From NCBI GenBank assembly GCA_963576725.1, contig OY755237.1, forward strand, positions 64,457,423 through 64,521,422: a stretch of DNA of 64,000 nucleotides, given 5' to 3'. Each line of letters opens with the position of its first letter. The first letter of the stretch is position 1. Source of the DNA: Azorinus chamasolen. Its lineage: Eukaryota; Mollusca; Bivalvia; Cardiida; Solecurtidae. The notes under the pieces were generated by a model. That model was given only the letters and a program-made list of their open reading frames with translations. It did no database searches and was not told the DNA's origin. A program made the translations under genes and the position numbers. This document shows positions 42,890-53,239 of this stretch, in pieces.

Positions 42890-43968
42890 GTAGGGTACAT
42901 ACAGTTCAGTCGAGGAATGCTTTTCGTCCATTTACCCTTCCTAGAAGCTTGGAATTTGATGGTCAGTCAAATTGGAGACTTTTCAAAAGGAAATTTACTC
43001 ACTATGCAGAAGCTTCGGGTTGGTCGGGAAAGGAGAAGAGAGATGCATTGTGTTGGAGTTTAAAAGGTAAAGCAGGTGAGTTTTACACTATGTTGTGTGA
43101 GGTTGGGGAGGAGCCCAATTTTAAGACCCTTATGTCTCAGTTGGATAAGCGTTTCAGAGGGGAGGAAATTCAAGAAACTCTCCAAGCCAAGTTTAGATCT
43201 GCGCGTCAGCGTGAGGAAGAAGATCTTTTTTTGGATTGGGCAGACAGGGTAATGATGTTGGCAGCCAAAGCCTATAAGGGTTTACATGAACCTTTCATTA
43301 GAAAGAGCGCGATCTCACAGTTTTGCCAGGGATGCAAATATACAGATGCAGCTTTGCACGTGTCGCTTCAAAAGCCACGGACATTGGATGCCGCAGTAGA
43401 GGCAATTGAGTGGTATATGGCGATCTGTAACAGCACCAAGACGCACAAGAAAAAACATGAGAAGTCAGAATACAACATCTATAGCGCCTCTTGTTATTCT
43501 GATGAGGAAGATGTGAGTTCCGGGTCAGAGGATGAGGTCTCGGTTGCTAAGGTTAGGAGGGATTCTCTTAGGGAAGTGAAACAAGAGCGAGGTAGGCGTG
43601 AGTTTAGGGGTAGGACTCCTCCTTCTATTTTGAAAAAGCCTGTAAGCCTGGATGTACGCATGTCAGAAGTGGAGCAAACTTGCAAAACTTTGATCGAAAA
43701 TGTTCAGATCCTTGCTTCAAAATTTGATCAGCTTACTTCGAAAGTAGATCAGATTGCTACTGACTTGAAAAGTATTACCATGGCCAGAAGATCCAGCAGC
43801 CGAAGCCCGAGTCTAGGTAGACCGTCTTCTCCGAGTTATGTTTGTTTTAACTGTAGACAACCTGGTCATTTTCGCAGGGATTGTCCTTCGGAGAAAAAGG
43901 TGAGTTTTGGGGCCAATACTTTAAACGGGGTTGGGTCGGGGATGAAGGCCGAATCCTCACCCAAGTAG
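42859..43968 (+). CDS. Gypsy gag capsid/nucleocapsid region
   Basis: Structural protein that packages element RNA into particles. The capsid-like part (WRLFKRKFTHYAEASGW, LCWSLKGKAGEFY, LDKRFRGEEIQETLQAKF) spans about 42950-43440, followed by an acidic and basic linker and a coiled-coil-like VDQIATDLKS region. A CCHC zinc knuckle (CFNCRQPGHFRRDC) is at 43849-43890. The frame ends at TAG 43966-43968 and overlaps pol by 88 bases. The N-terminal part lies in another frame because of the break described for 42431-42889. Confidence 0.85.
   Translation, partial: RVGTRPNRRVSRVHTVQSRNAFRPFTLPRSLEFDGQSNWRLFKRKFTHYAEASGWSGKEKRDALCWSLKGKAGEFYTMLCEVGEEPNFKTLMSQLDKRFRGEEIQETLQAKFRSARQREEEDLFLDWADRVMMLAAKAYKGLHEPFIRKSAISQFCQGCKYTDAALHVSLQKPRTLDAAVEAIEWYMAICNSTKTHKKKHEKSEYNIYSASCYSDEEDVSSGSEDEVSVAKVRRDSLREVKQERGRREFRGRTPPSILKKPVSLDVRMSEVEQTCKTLIENVQILASKFDQLTSKVDQIATDLKSITMARRSSSRSPSLGRPSSPSYVCFNCRQPGHFRRDCPSEKKVSFGANTLNGVGSGMKAESSPK
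43920..43926 (+). promoter_or_regulatory. -1 ribosomal frameshift slippery site TTTAAAC
   Basis: T TTA AAC is in the exact phase needed: zero-frame codons TTA AAC of gag can re-pair as TTT AAA in the pol frame. It lies inside the 88 bp gag-pol overlap, 40 bp before the gag stop. The GC-rich downstream stretch (GGGGTTGGGTCGGGGATGAA) may support a structure. Confidence 0.75.
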
Positions 43969-46900
43969 AAGGCCTAGAAAGTAAGCCCAAGTTACCGGTT
44001 ACGCCTGAGAGCGGGCAGTGGGGTAAGGGAAATGGTGGCCTGGTCTCTGAGGTTTCCGAGGGTGGGGACTTGCTAGAGAAGGATACTGGTACTGAAGAAG
44101 TGGTGATTGTAGAGCGGATAAGGCCTAGTTCTTTGTATTGTGTAGCTTTACAAATTGGCGCCAGTCCTGTTGAGGCTATTATTGACACGGCGGCTGAATC
44201 TACTATAATTTCGGATAAGATCTTTCAAACATTGAACCCTAAACCACAGATTCTGGGTAAGATCAAGCTCATGACTGCTGGTAGAGATATGTCGATGCCA
44301 GGTCATAAGGTAGGGCCCGTGGATTTGAGAGTATGTTCATCTGTCGTTAGTCAAGTCATTAACGTAGGACCCATTGATGATGATATGCTGCTGGGTTTTG
44401 ATTTCTTGCGTAATTGTGGTGCTCAACTTGACATGAAAAATAATCGCCTCTCAATTGGGAAAAATGTTATTCAGCTGAGGTTTGCTGATGAATCCCGAGA
44501 TCCGAAAGTATGCAAGGTTACCATCGCTAAGAGGCGAGTTATACCTCCAAACTCTGTAGCTAGAATTCCTTGTGTGTTGGATGGGTCTATGCCTGATTAT
44601 TATGTAGAGCCAGATTCTGGGTTGGGTTGTGCATTGCCTAGGACACTGTTCTCTGAAAACGATGCACCTTATGTCTGTGCAGTCAATCTGACTGACAATT
44701 TTAAGGTATTCAAGAAGGTCAAGGTCATTGGTCAGGCTCTAGAAGCAGATGTAGTTCTGGACAATCCGGTTGAGACTGAGTCCGAGGGTGGAGATCAGTT
44801 GGGTAATGAGACTCAAGGGGGTGACCCAGGGAATGAGGGGATTCCTGAGCATCTCAGAGATATGCTAGAATCTTCAAAAGGAGATCTCACTGAGGAGCAG
44901 TTCGGTAGGCTACGAACTGTTGTGTGTCATTTTGAAGATGTCTTCGCTAAGAGTTCGTTCGATCTTGGGAATTTCTCGGCGGTGGAGCATTCTGTGGATA
45001 CAGCGGATGCTGCTCCTATAAAACAGAAAATGCGTCGCACACCGTTGAAATTCGTCAAGGAGGAGAATGAGATAAACAAGATGCTCGAGGCCGGAGTTAT
45101 ACAGCCTTCTATGTCAGATTGGGCTTCCGCCCCTGTTCTTATACGTAAGCGTGACGGAACAGTGAGGTATTGTATAGATTATCGGGCAGTCAACAATGTG
45201 ACGGTTAGGGATGCCTTTCCTTTGCCTCTAGTGGAAGACTGTGTAGATACTTTAGCAGGAAATGAGTGGTTCTCAAAACTAGACGCTAACAGTGCCTATT
45301 GGCAGATTCCGGTGAAAAAAGAGGACCAAAGGAAAACGGCGTTCTCTACAAAGTACGGGTTGTTTGAATTCGTTCGTATGCCTTTTGGGATGTCAAACAG
45401 CCCGAGCAGTTTCATGAGAGCAATCAATCTAGTTTTAAGAGGGTTGAATTGGAGAACCGTTCTAGCATTCTTGGATGATATTCTGATTTTGGGCAAAGAT
45501 TTTGAAAATCATTTGCAGAACTTGGCTGAGGCATTGTCTAGGTTCCGTAAATTCGGCCTTAAATTGAAACCAAAGAAATGTGTTTTCTTTCGTAAGAAAG
45601 TAGAGTTTCTAGGGAGAAACGTTAGTAAGGATTCTTTAGAGATGTCAGAATCTGATATAGAGGCTGTTAGGAAATGGCCAGTTCCGGCAAACTCTAAAGA
45701 TGTTGAATGATTCTTAGGCCTCGCCAATTATCATCGGTCGTTTATCAAAGATTTTGCGGAATTAGCTGTTCCACTGTATGCATTAACTGGTAAACGACAG
45801 TTTTTATGGGGGGTGTTGCAACAAGTTGCATTCAACAGTCTCAAAGAGTTACTTACTCAACCTCCAGTTCTGACTCTCCCAAATGAGCAAGATGATTTTA
45901 TATTGGATACAGACGCCTCTAATTCAGCTATTGGTGGGGAGCTGTTACAAGTCCAGCATGGTAAGGAAAGGGTGATTGCATATGCCAGTTTTGCTTTGAC
46001 CCATGAGCAACGGAATTATTGCACCACTAGGAAAGAATTATTGGCAGTAGTCCGTTTAACAAGACAATTCCGTCATTATTTGCTTGGCCGGCCGTTCACT
46101 GTGAGAACGGACCACATTAGTCTTATTTGGTTGATGAGGTTTAAAGAGCCTCAGGCTCAACTGGCCAGGTGGCTAGAGGAATTAAGCCAGTACACGATGG
46201 TTCTACAACATCGTAAAGGTAAGGATCATGTTAATGCTGATGCCCTGTCAAGAACTCAGTCTATTGCTGATCATTATAGGCATGGTGTCAAATTGGAGGA
46301 TCTGCCTTGTGGGGGTTGTAGAAAATGCAAGCATATGGAAGAGAAATGGGGCTCTTTCATTTCAGATGTGGACGATGTCGTCCCACTCTCAGCACATTCT
46401 CCAGTAACCAAATGTGTGCTGGAGAACCGGAAATGGGATCCAGGTGGAGACCCAGTTGCCATAGAAGTTAGTCCGGTTCTGGGTAGAGTAAGTCTTTTAA
46501 CAGAATGTGGCGAGTTGTTATATGATTTGACTTCTATTCCGGACGGGGTAAGCACGATTTGGGGTTTCTCCAGGGACGAGATTTTAGAGAAGCAAGGTAA
46601 GGATGAAGATTTGAGATTCGTTCTGAGTTGGCTTAGAGAGAACGTTCCTCCAGGTGCCGCGGAATTGGCTTTGGCGAGCCCTGCTTGCAAGTTTTATTGG
46701 ATCAATAAGGATCGTTTAAGATTTTTGGAAGGAGTTTTGCAATTTCAGCGTAAAAAAGAGAGTATTTATGATTTGTTAGTTCCTAAAAGTTTGCAGCAAA
46801 CAGCACTCGGATTGCATCATGATCTTCCTTCCTCCGGACATCAGGGTATAAGCCGTACTAAACTGAGAATGAAGGAGAAATTCTTTTGGTATGGTATGAG

Positions 46901-47918
46901 CAAAGACATTGAGGGGTATGTCTCTACTTGCGAGATTTGTAACCAGAACAAAAAATCGGTCAGGCAGGGTAAATTCGGATTAACCACTTATCATGCAGGT
47001 TCCCCTATGCAGCGGGTTCATATAGATTTCCTAGGGCCATTAAATAGAACAAAACATGGGAATGAGAGCATACTCATGATGGTTGATCAGTTTACCAAAT
47101 GGGTAGAAATTATCCCGCTTCCTTCCCAGACAGCTGAGGAGACGGCCAGGGCGGCGGTGAATTCGTTCTTCTCTCGGTTCGGGGTCCCTTTTGAAATTTT
47201 CTCGGATCAGGGTAAGAATTTTCAGAGTAAATTGTTTGCAGCCTTATGTGAGGTTTTGCACGTACACAAAACTAGAACCACTCCGTACAGACCGTCTGCC
47301 AATGGTCAAGTGGAACGGTTTAACCGGACCCTTATGGATGCCGTACGATGTTTTGTCGGGAAAAAACAGGATAACTGGGATGAGTTTCTTCCACAACTGG
47401 CTGGGGCTTTAAGATCCACCGTGAATAGGAGTACAGGTTTCACTCCGAACATGCTTATGCTTGGCAGAGAGGTAAATATCCCAGCTAACCTTATGTTTTC
47501 TTCTATTTCCCCTGTGGTCGCTCATGAAGTCCATCAATATGTCTCAGATCTTGTTGACCATATCCAGCAAGCTCATCAGCTGGCCCGTCTAAAGTTGAAG
47601 CAGACTCAACAGCGGATGAAAAAAGATTACGACTTGAGGACCTTAGAAAGATCTTTCGATGTGATGGACAAAGTGTACTTGTTGGACTGTGCGGCTGTTA
47701 AAGGTAAGAGTAAGAAATTGTGCCCACCTTGGAAGGGTCCAGGGGTAATCATACAGAAACTTACTCCGTATCTTTTTAGGGTCCAGTTACGGAACAAGGT
47801 ATTCACCGTTAATCACGATAAGTTGAAACCCTGTAAGGATAGGCATTTACCAGCGTGGTTAAATAACTTCACTCTCCATGGTTCTGACATGCAGGAGGAT
47901 ACTGAGGACGGTATTTTC

Positions 47919-48056
47919 TGTTTATGTAGGAAACCATGTGGGGGACAATTCATGATTCAATGTGATTTCTGTGATGAGTGGTATCATGGCTCTTGCATTA
48001 ACATGGCGCCTTCGGATGCTTTGGATATAGATAAGTATAAGTGTCCTCGGTGCAGA
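47919..48056 (+). other. PHD finger at integrase C-terminus
   Basis: Cysteines and histidine follow the C4HC3 order (CLC-x3-C, CDFC, WYHGSC, YKCPRC). In other proteins this fold reads histone H3 tails. Here it could direct integration to a chromatin state, as chromodomains do in chromoviruses. That role is inference. Confidence 0.8.
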
Positions 48057-48114
48057 GGTTCTCCCAATTTCTAACGTCTATAAACTCGTGGAAATAACGC
48101 TAATCATACTTTGT

Positions 48115-48135
48115 TATTCTTATTTTGTTTATTAG
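48115..48135 (+). promoter_or_regulatory. 3' splice-acceptor-like sequence before ORF3
   Basis: A pyrimidine-rich run, ATTCTTATTTTGTTTATTAG, ends directly at the ORF3 ATG (48136). It suggests that ORF3 is made from a spliced subgenomic RNA. Confidence 0.45.
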
Positions 48136-49329
48136 ATGGAGAACCGTAAACTACCCTGGGAGGAGGTAGAAGAGTGCAGCTTAATTGTTTATCTCTTGAG
48201 GCCTAGAGACCTAACAGCTAAGCTGACTATGCCTGTGAAACGAGCGGGTTCGTTCGTTTATCCTAAGAAAGAGGAGATTCTATCAGCGTTGGCGACCCAG
48301 GTGGGTCTCGCTGTTAGGAAGAAGAAGAGGGACTTGCTCCGGACGATGTCATTTGAGGCTTTGAATGTCATCGGAGCAGAGAGGACATGGGTTTTGAAAC
48401 ACTTTGGCACTGCCCCTGTTGAGCGTAAACGGCCCCCAGATCCTCCGTCACCAGCCACTTCTGATTGTGATGAAGACTGGAAGCCGTCCGCGCCTGTCAA
48501 GAAGGTGGTTGTTAGTTCGACTGTTCCGATGGTTCCTTCCTCTCCATCAGGTCCAATGCATTTGCCACTTGGATTCACTGATGCGGACTTTCCTCCTTTG
48601 CCGTCTACGACGAGAACGCCCATGGCTTCGGAAGTTGTTGTTTCACACCTAGGTGTGGATCAGGAACTTTCGTTGTCGTGTACTGATACCACGGAGTCCC
48701 CCAAGAGGTCTTGGAAAAGGTCTGGAGCAGTGCCTGAGGGAAGGCGGAAGTGTGACAGTTCGTCTGTGGAGGTGTTTAAGCCACCGACTGAGAAACGGCG
48801 TAAGATAGAGAATGTTTCTTCTCTGGAGGTAACGAGGTCGTCCTCTGGTAGAGTTGTGGAGATATCTACACACCGTAGAGTACCGGTATACAGTCAGGTT
48901 TTCACTAACAGCAGTTTGAAAACCTCTCATCGTGTATCTGATACGAGATCGTGTCCTGAACCATCCCCCGATTCATCTTCTGTGAGGAAGCGGGCTGGGA
49001 GGCGCAAAACCAGTATTTGTGGTATAGCAGGCTGTACAAAAGAAACGTCCTTTCTTAAACTTCATCTCATTGAAGAACATCTACCATCAGTGTTCTCCGA
49101 TAAGGTAAGGTCTACAGAGGAGGTGACGCAGCGACGTTTCTCTTGTTTAGTGAGTATTGCCAAGACGATTCTAGGTCCGAGAGCGACTCTTACTGACGTA
49201 CAGGAGCACTTCAACCGGCATCGTTACATCACCCCAGGGTGGGAGATTATCCCCGAACAGGAGGAGGCGATGTCGCAGTTATGCCGCAGCATGGGGTGGA
49301 GAATCCCTGACAAGTTCTCTCTGACTCCT
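48136..49329 (+). pseudogene. Gypsy ORF3, N-terminal part (zinc-finger-like)
   Basis: It begins at ATG 48136, 61 bp after pol, in a different frame. About 398 codons remain before the Naiad insertion. Residues ~1-100 (ENRKLPWEEVEE, VKRAGSFVYPKKEEILSALA) show no family I recognise. The middle (~100-290) is Pro/Ser-rich and basic with PTEKRRK, a plausible nuclear signal. Residues ~296-318 hold CGIAGC-x9-H-x4-H, a C2H2-like finger. The Naiad insert at 49330-49887 carries an early stop (49540-49542). The inserted length is a multiple of three and the flanks share ACTCCT, so this is the same gene as 49888-50916. Function unknown; by position it takes the place of env. Confidence 0.75.
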
Positions 49330-49887
49330 TGGCAATCACGCTGGCCTCTTTGCATGTACGCCGACAAGAAAGGTTTAGTACTCTATGAAGGCGACCTCTT
49401 AAATCCAGAAATGGAAGGAGAACGTCGGATATCTGTACTATTTCATTTTTGTCGTACCCTTTATTACTTTTCTACAGTTACTCTGTTTGCAGCTCAATCA
49501 TTGAGTACACTAGCGATAGGTGGATACAGTATGTTCAATTAAATGTTTTTTTGTTATACATGCACTTTACCACTGTATTTGCTGTCGCGGTTGTTGTAGA
49601 TTAGTCGGAGAGGGGATACGTTTATTTACACTGTTTGTCTTTTAGGATGGGGATGGAATAAGGGTGAGGTTGGGCGCCCATAAACCGGTTTAAACCCCCG
49701 GTGACTTTTGTCACTGACCGTTCCAAGGCGGTACTTCCATCTTCCTCCTATTGAATGTTTGTTTTGTCTTTGTGCGTCTCTTGTTGTTTTTTCTACCCAT
49801 GTACATTTGCTGTTTCCTTGTGTTGCTGTTCGGGCGAGTGTTTGTTCTGTATGTGGTATTTCCTGCATGACTCATTTTTGTACTCCT
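49330..49887 (+). mobile_element. Naiad tail insert 2 in ORF3 (subfamily B)
   Basis: It includes the last ~16 codons of a Naiad (TTGGCAATCACGCTGGCC onward), the stop, and the whole 3' UTR, ending CATTTTTGTACT. The 6 bp ACTCCT at 49324-49329 recurs at 49882-49887 as the probable target-site duplication. Confidence 0.85.
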
Positions 49888-50916
49888 ATCAACTCTCCAG
49901 CGGCTCTTCTACACTGGAGATGTTTGTTGGTGATGTCCAATTTCCTGACTAAGGCAGTTATGGAGGATCTGAGGATTAGATTCACTCATGCCACTTCTAA
50001 AGTAGAACACCCAGGGGAGGTGTCCCTCAGTTTGGATGATGGTTTGGAGGAGATTGAGTCCGAGGAGGAGATGGGGGCCCTGAAGCCAGTCGTCTTTGCG
50101 TTTGATAGCCATTTTCATGCTGACAGACTCGCCAGAAGCTTGGGAAAGCCATCAAATTCTTCGGTCCCATCTGTTCTTGATCTCATGCCGTTGCGGGAGC
50201 GAGAGGATTATGTACTGGAGGTGTCCGGTGGAGTAGCCAACTACTGCGATCCGGAGCATTATCCTACGGGGGAGGATCTGGTCAGATTAGTTTCAAATGG
50301 TTATATGGCGGCTATTAGGGTTCACCCTAAGAAGATAGCGACTAACTACCAGTTGAAGAGTTTGGAGGGATTGTTGCGGTCTTCAGCAGTGGTTGGCTTA
50401 GGAGAAATCGGCCTGGATCATTCCGTGAGCCCGGAAGAGTGGTATCCGCAGGAGGAGCAGCTGAGGAGGGTTCTCCCTCTGTTGGACCCGAGCCAGGTGT
50501 TGATCCTTCACTTACGAGGTTCAGACCGTATAGGTGTTTATGTGTATAGGCGTTGCCTGGATCTCATTAAGGAGTACTTGTCGGTGACACAGAGGATCCA
50601 GCTTCATTGTTTTTCTGGTGATTCAGAGGTGGTAGATCGGTGGCTGCGAGATTTTCCTGAGACGCATTTTAGTTTCTCAGGAATGTGTCGTGGCTTCGGT
50701 CCAGTACAGAAGAGCGCTCTTAGAAGAGTTCCAGAGGACCGGCTTCTTCTAGAGACTGATGCTCCATATTTCCCTCTGTTCGCGGAGCATTCAAGCAGTG
50801 CCCCACATATGTTGGACGCCGTAGCCAGGGTTGTTGCGGAGGTTAGGGGAGAAAGGAATATGGAGGAGATTTTGGAGATCACCGAGGCGAATGCTAAGAG
50901 GTTCTTCAGGGTTTAA
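49888..50916 (+). pseudogene. Gypsy ORF3, C-terminal TatD-type nuclease domain
   Basis: About 342 codons continue the frame of 48136-49329 after the insert. The domain from ~50092 to 50916 matches the TatD family of metal-dependent (TIM-barrel) DNases/exonucleases. The expected ligands are all visible: HFH at 50110-50118, Glu in GLGEIGLD (50404-50406), His in LHLRG (50509-50511), His in LHCFSG (50605-50607) and Asp in LLETDAPYF (50758-50760). The usual C-terminal EANAKRFF closes it. Cellular TatD proteins of ~260 residues trim 3' DNA ends. Here the gene is between pol and the 3' LTR, in the element's orientation, with element-like codon use. It may process cDNA or remove host DNA ends; that is inference. 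It is separated from its start by the Naiad insertion. Confidence 0.85.
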
Positions 50917-50959
50917 GAACTATTACTATACTAGACTATGTGCAAGTTTCTGACACTAT

Positions 50960-51150
50960 TTGCTCATTGTGACTCTAACAGAATACTTAGGAGAGTATGT
51001 GAAATTTGTAGAAAGACTCTAGACGTACCTCAAGTACTCAGGGGAGTATGTGAAATTTGTAGAAAAAACTCTAGACGTACCTCAAGTACTCAGGGGAGTA
51101 TGTGAAATTTGTAGAAAAGCCCAGACTCAAGTAGGCTACTCATGGGAGCA
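50960..51150 (+). repeat. ~57 bp tandem repeat in Gypsy 3' UTR
   Basis: About three units share ACTCAGGGGAGTATGTGAAA and TTTGTAGAAAAA-CTCTAGACGTACCTC. No coding. Confidence 0.85.
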
Positions 51151-51237
51151 TGTGAAATATGTGGATTAACTTTCAGAGTGCATAAAGCCGAGAACCCTCA
51201 AGACTGTTTAGGAGATACAGTTTGAATTTATAAAATT

Positions 51238-51245
51238 GGGAGGAG
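51238..51245 (+). other. polypurine tract
   Basis: GGGAGGAG directly precedes the TG of the 3' LTR; it is the likely plus-strand primer. Confidence 0.75.
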
Positions 51246-51511
51246 TGTTGTGAAAGTAGGTTTCAAGGGTATCACATGACTGTCTTTATATACCCATCAT
51301 GCTCTAGTCTCGCGAGACCTTGGACGATAGCCCGCGAAACACGGACAGCAGAAGGCATTCTAATTGGTACACTCTTACTTGAAGGACGTATTATTCAGAG
51401 GCAATCGTTGACGGTTGAGACCTCTACAGCAACAAACCGGCAGGTGACAACCAGACGAGTACTGGCCCTGAAACCGTAAGTTGTTAGTGGATATATAGAG
51501 CAATATTCTAT
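51246..51511 (+). repeat. 3' LTR of Gypsy element
   Basis: The 266 bp LTR begins TGTTGTGAAAG and ends CAATATTCTAT. It matches the 5' LTR except for one 7 bp indel and one base. Confidence 0.9.
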
Positions 51512-51610
51512 AGAGGGAAGCGTAGCAACCGACTGTAAAGGGGCCGATAACCAAACATGCAGTGTGTTGCAATATAATAGGGTCATAACCTTTCTTCCTA
51601 AAAGTTGTAT
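51512..51610 (-). mobile_element. Naiad copy 3, C-terminal RT fragment
   Basis: On the minus strand it reads KKGYDPIILQHTACLVIGPF then TVGCYASL. It stops at the Gypsy insertion and resumes at 41022. It is about 90% identical in protein to copy 1 over this stretch. Confidence 0.8.
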
Positions 51611-51779
51611 GTTCACCACACAAAGACGATGTACGTGTCGCTTTCAACTCCTAGGTCCATTATATAAGTCGATTTTGTTCCTTTTTGCCAGTCTAATTGT
51701 TAGATAAACACCTTGTAATTAGATCAAATAAAACACGATGTGTCTATTAATCCAGGTATGAGTTTTTCATGAATGTGTC

Positions 51780-52250
51780 CATGTATTGGGATGAGTTCGT
51801 ACTGGCGGATGCGGATGAGATCATCCGTTACGTTTATATGTGGACGAGTTTGTCAGTATATGTGATTTAGTTTGTCCGTGCATGTAGATGAGTTCATTCA
51901 TGTATTTTGATGAGTTCATTCTTTTACTGGTATGTATTTGTCCAAATTTTTGAATTGAGTTTGTGCATGTCTGTCCATGCGTTTCAGTGTGTGCATCAGT
52001 TTATGTGGATGGGTTCCTCCATGTATTTGGATGGGTTCCCTGTGTATGTGGATGAGTTTGTCCATGTATTTGGATGAGTTCCCTGTGTATGTGGATGAGT
52101 TTGTCCATGTATGGCCATGTATGTGGATGAATTCGTGCATGTTTGTGGACGAGTTCGTCTGTGAATTCGGATGAGTTCATCCATTTATGTGTGGATGAGG
52201 TTTTCCATATTTGTGGATGAGTTTGTCTATGTATGTAAAAGAGTTTTCTA
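51780..52250. repeat. ~25-40 bp GTGGATGAGTTTGTCC minisatellite
   Basis: Irregular units with GTATGTGGATGAGTTTGTCC and GGATGAGTTCCCT. Met/Val/Cys-rich plus frames and His/Thr-rich minus frames are artefacts. The array runs into the start of the segmental duplication. Confidence 0.85.
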
Positions 52251-53239
52251 TCCTTGTCCGAGTACGGTACGTGGGCGAGTTTGTCCGTGCATGTGAATTG
52301 ATCCATGTGTGTATGTGGACAAGCTCATCTGTGCAGGGTTGGCGACTGTCGCCATTTTAAAATAACACGTTGATATGTATTTTCTGGTTTCTTCTTCTCC
52401 AACTGTGCACTCGCCTATATATGTTTCACGGTGGTCTAAACTGCTTCGTATTTGCATGAAACCCTGATTTAATAAATGCTACTTTGTAACTGAAAGAGCT
52501 ACCAGATAATTTACGTATCATTCACTTTGAACATTGTCATATAAGTTATATCTAGTGGATATTTTAAAACAGGACGTCATTGCTCACTGAAAACATTACC
52601 AACCGTGGAAACAGTAATCACATACAACTTGGTATAGAAAGAACAGGAAAGTCGATTATGTAGTATCAGCATTTTATTTTGCAACATCATTTTAAAATAA
52701 TATAAATTTGACAATTAGAAACACCATTTACAGAATTTTCACAATAATCAATAAAACCTCTCTACAACGGCCACCAAATGAATGGATATGCTAGTAGTGC
52801 TTAGTCATCTCCTTCATGAATATTCATAATGACATCGTGAATGTTTTAAACTGAATTTTATAATCGTGTATTCATGAACACAGGAGATTAAGGATTTGTA
52901 CATTCAGCTCTACAGAATTATTCTGACGAGTGTCATATCATATATCAACCTCCAACGCAGTGATCTCCCCTAATCACTATGCCGAAGAGACAAGGGAGAT
53001 CACTGTGAGGAGTTTAATCATGTATACCAATAGTCTCTTACAAGCTTCCACTGTTTTAACCATTTCATTGTTTATTCCTCCTGAATATCTATGGGCACGG
53101 CAGTTACAATGAAATATAGAAGGTGGAACATTGTAGCCATTTTTGAAATTAAGAAACACATCTATCAAATTCCATTAGCAAACACTGAACAAACCCTGAC
53201 CAGATCTGGGTCTACTCTGTTTGTTTGCAAATATGTGAA

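Larger units (their letters stand above)
43881..48074 (+). pseudogene. Gypsy pol: protease, RT, RNase H, integrase, PHD finger
   Basis: Enzymes for cDNA synthesis and integration. The frame is -1 to gag. Aspartic protease: IIDTAAESTIIS (about 44177-44212). RT: YCIDYRAVNN near 45170, VRMPFGMSNSPSSF near 45372, catalytic FLDDILIL (about 45469-45492). RNase H: FILDTDASN near 45898. Integrase: HH-CC zinc site (HHDLPSSGHQG to CEICNQNK, about 46814-46955), then catalytic D in HIDFLGP (about 47020), D in FSDQGKN (about 47203), E in GQVERFNRT (about 47307). The C-terminus carries a C4HC3 PHD finger (CLCRKPC, CDFCDEWYHGSC, YKCPRC; 47925-48055). A single TGA at 45708-45710, at a position where CGA is expected, is the only stop. 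It separates RT from RNase H, so this copy is broken. Confidence 0.9.
41023..51511 (+). mobile_element. Ty3/Gypsy LTR retrotransposon with TatD ORF
   Basis: Complete element of ~10.5 kb, of which ~1.07 kb is two inserted Naiad tails. Order: LTR, tRNA-Ser-like primer site, leader, gag with HhH and zinc knuckle, -1 frameshift, pol (PR-RT-RH-INT), PHD finger, ORF3 (zinc-finger-like region plus TatD nuclease), short tandem repeat, polypurine tract, LTR. It is inserted in a Naiad with an AGAGG duplication. It carries one frame break in gag, one nonsense codon in pol, and a Naiad in ORF3, so this copy is not autonomous. Confidence 0.92.

Noticed and set aside
49330..49542. C-terminal part of the frame starting at 48136 as native ORF3 sequence
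   Set aside because: It is Naiad tail sequence flanked by ACTCCT; the true continuation is at 49888.
51916..52306. His/Thr-rich minus frames
   Set aside because: Translations of the GTGGATGAGTTTGTCC minisatellite.
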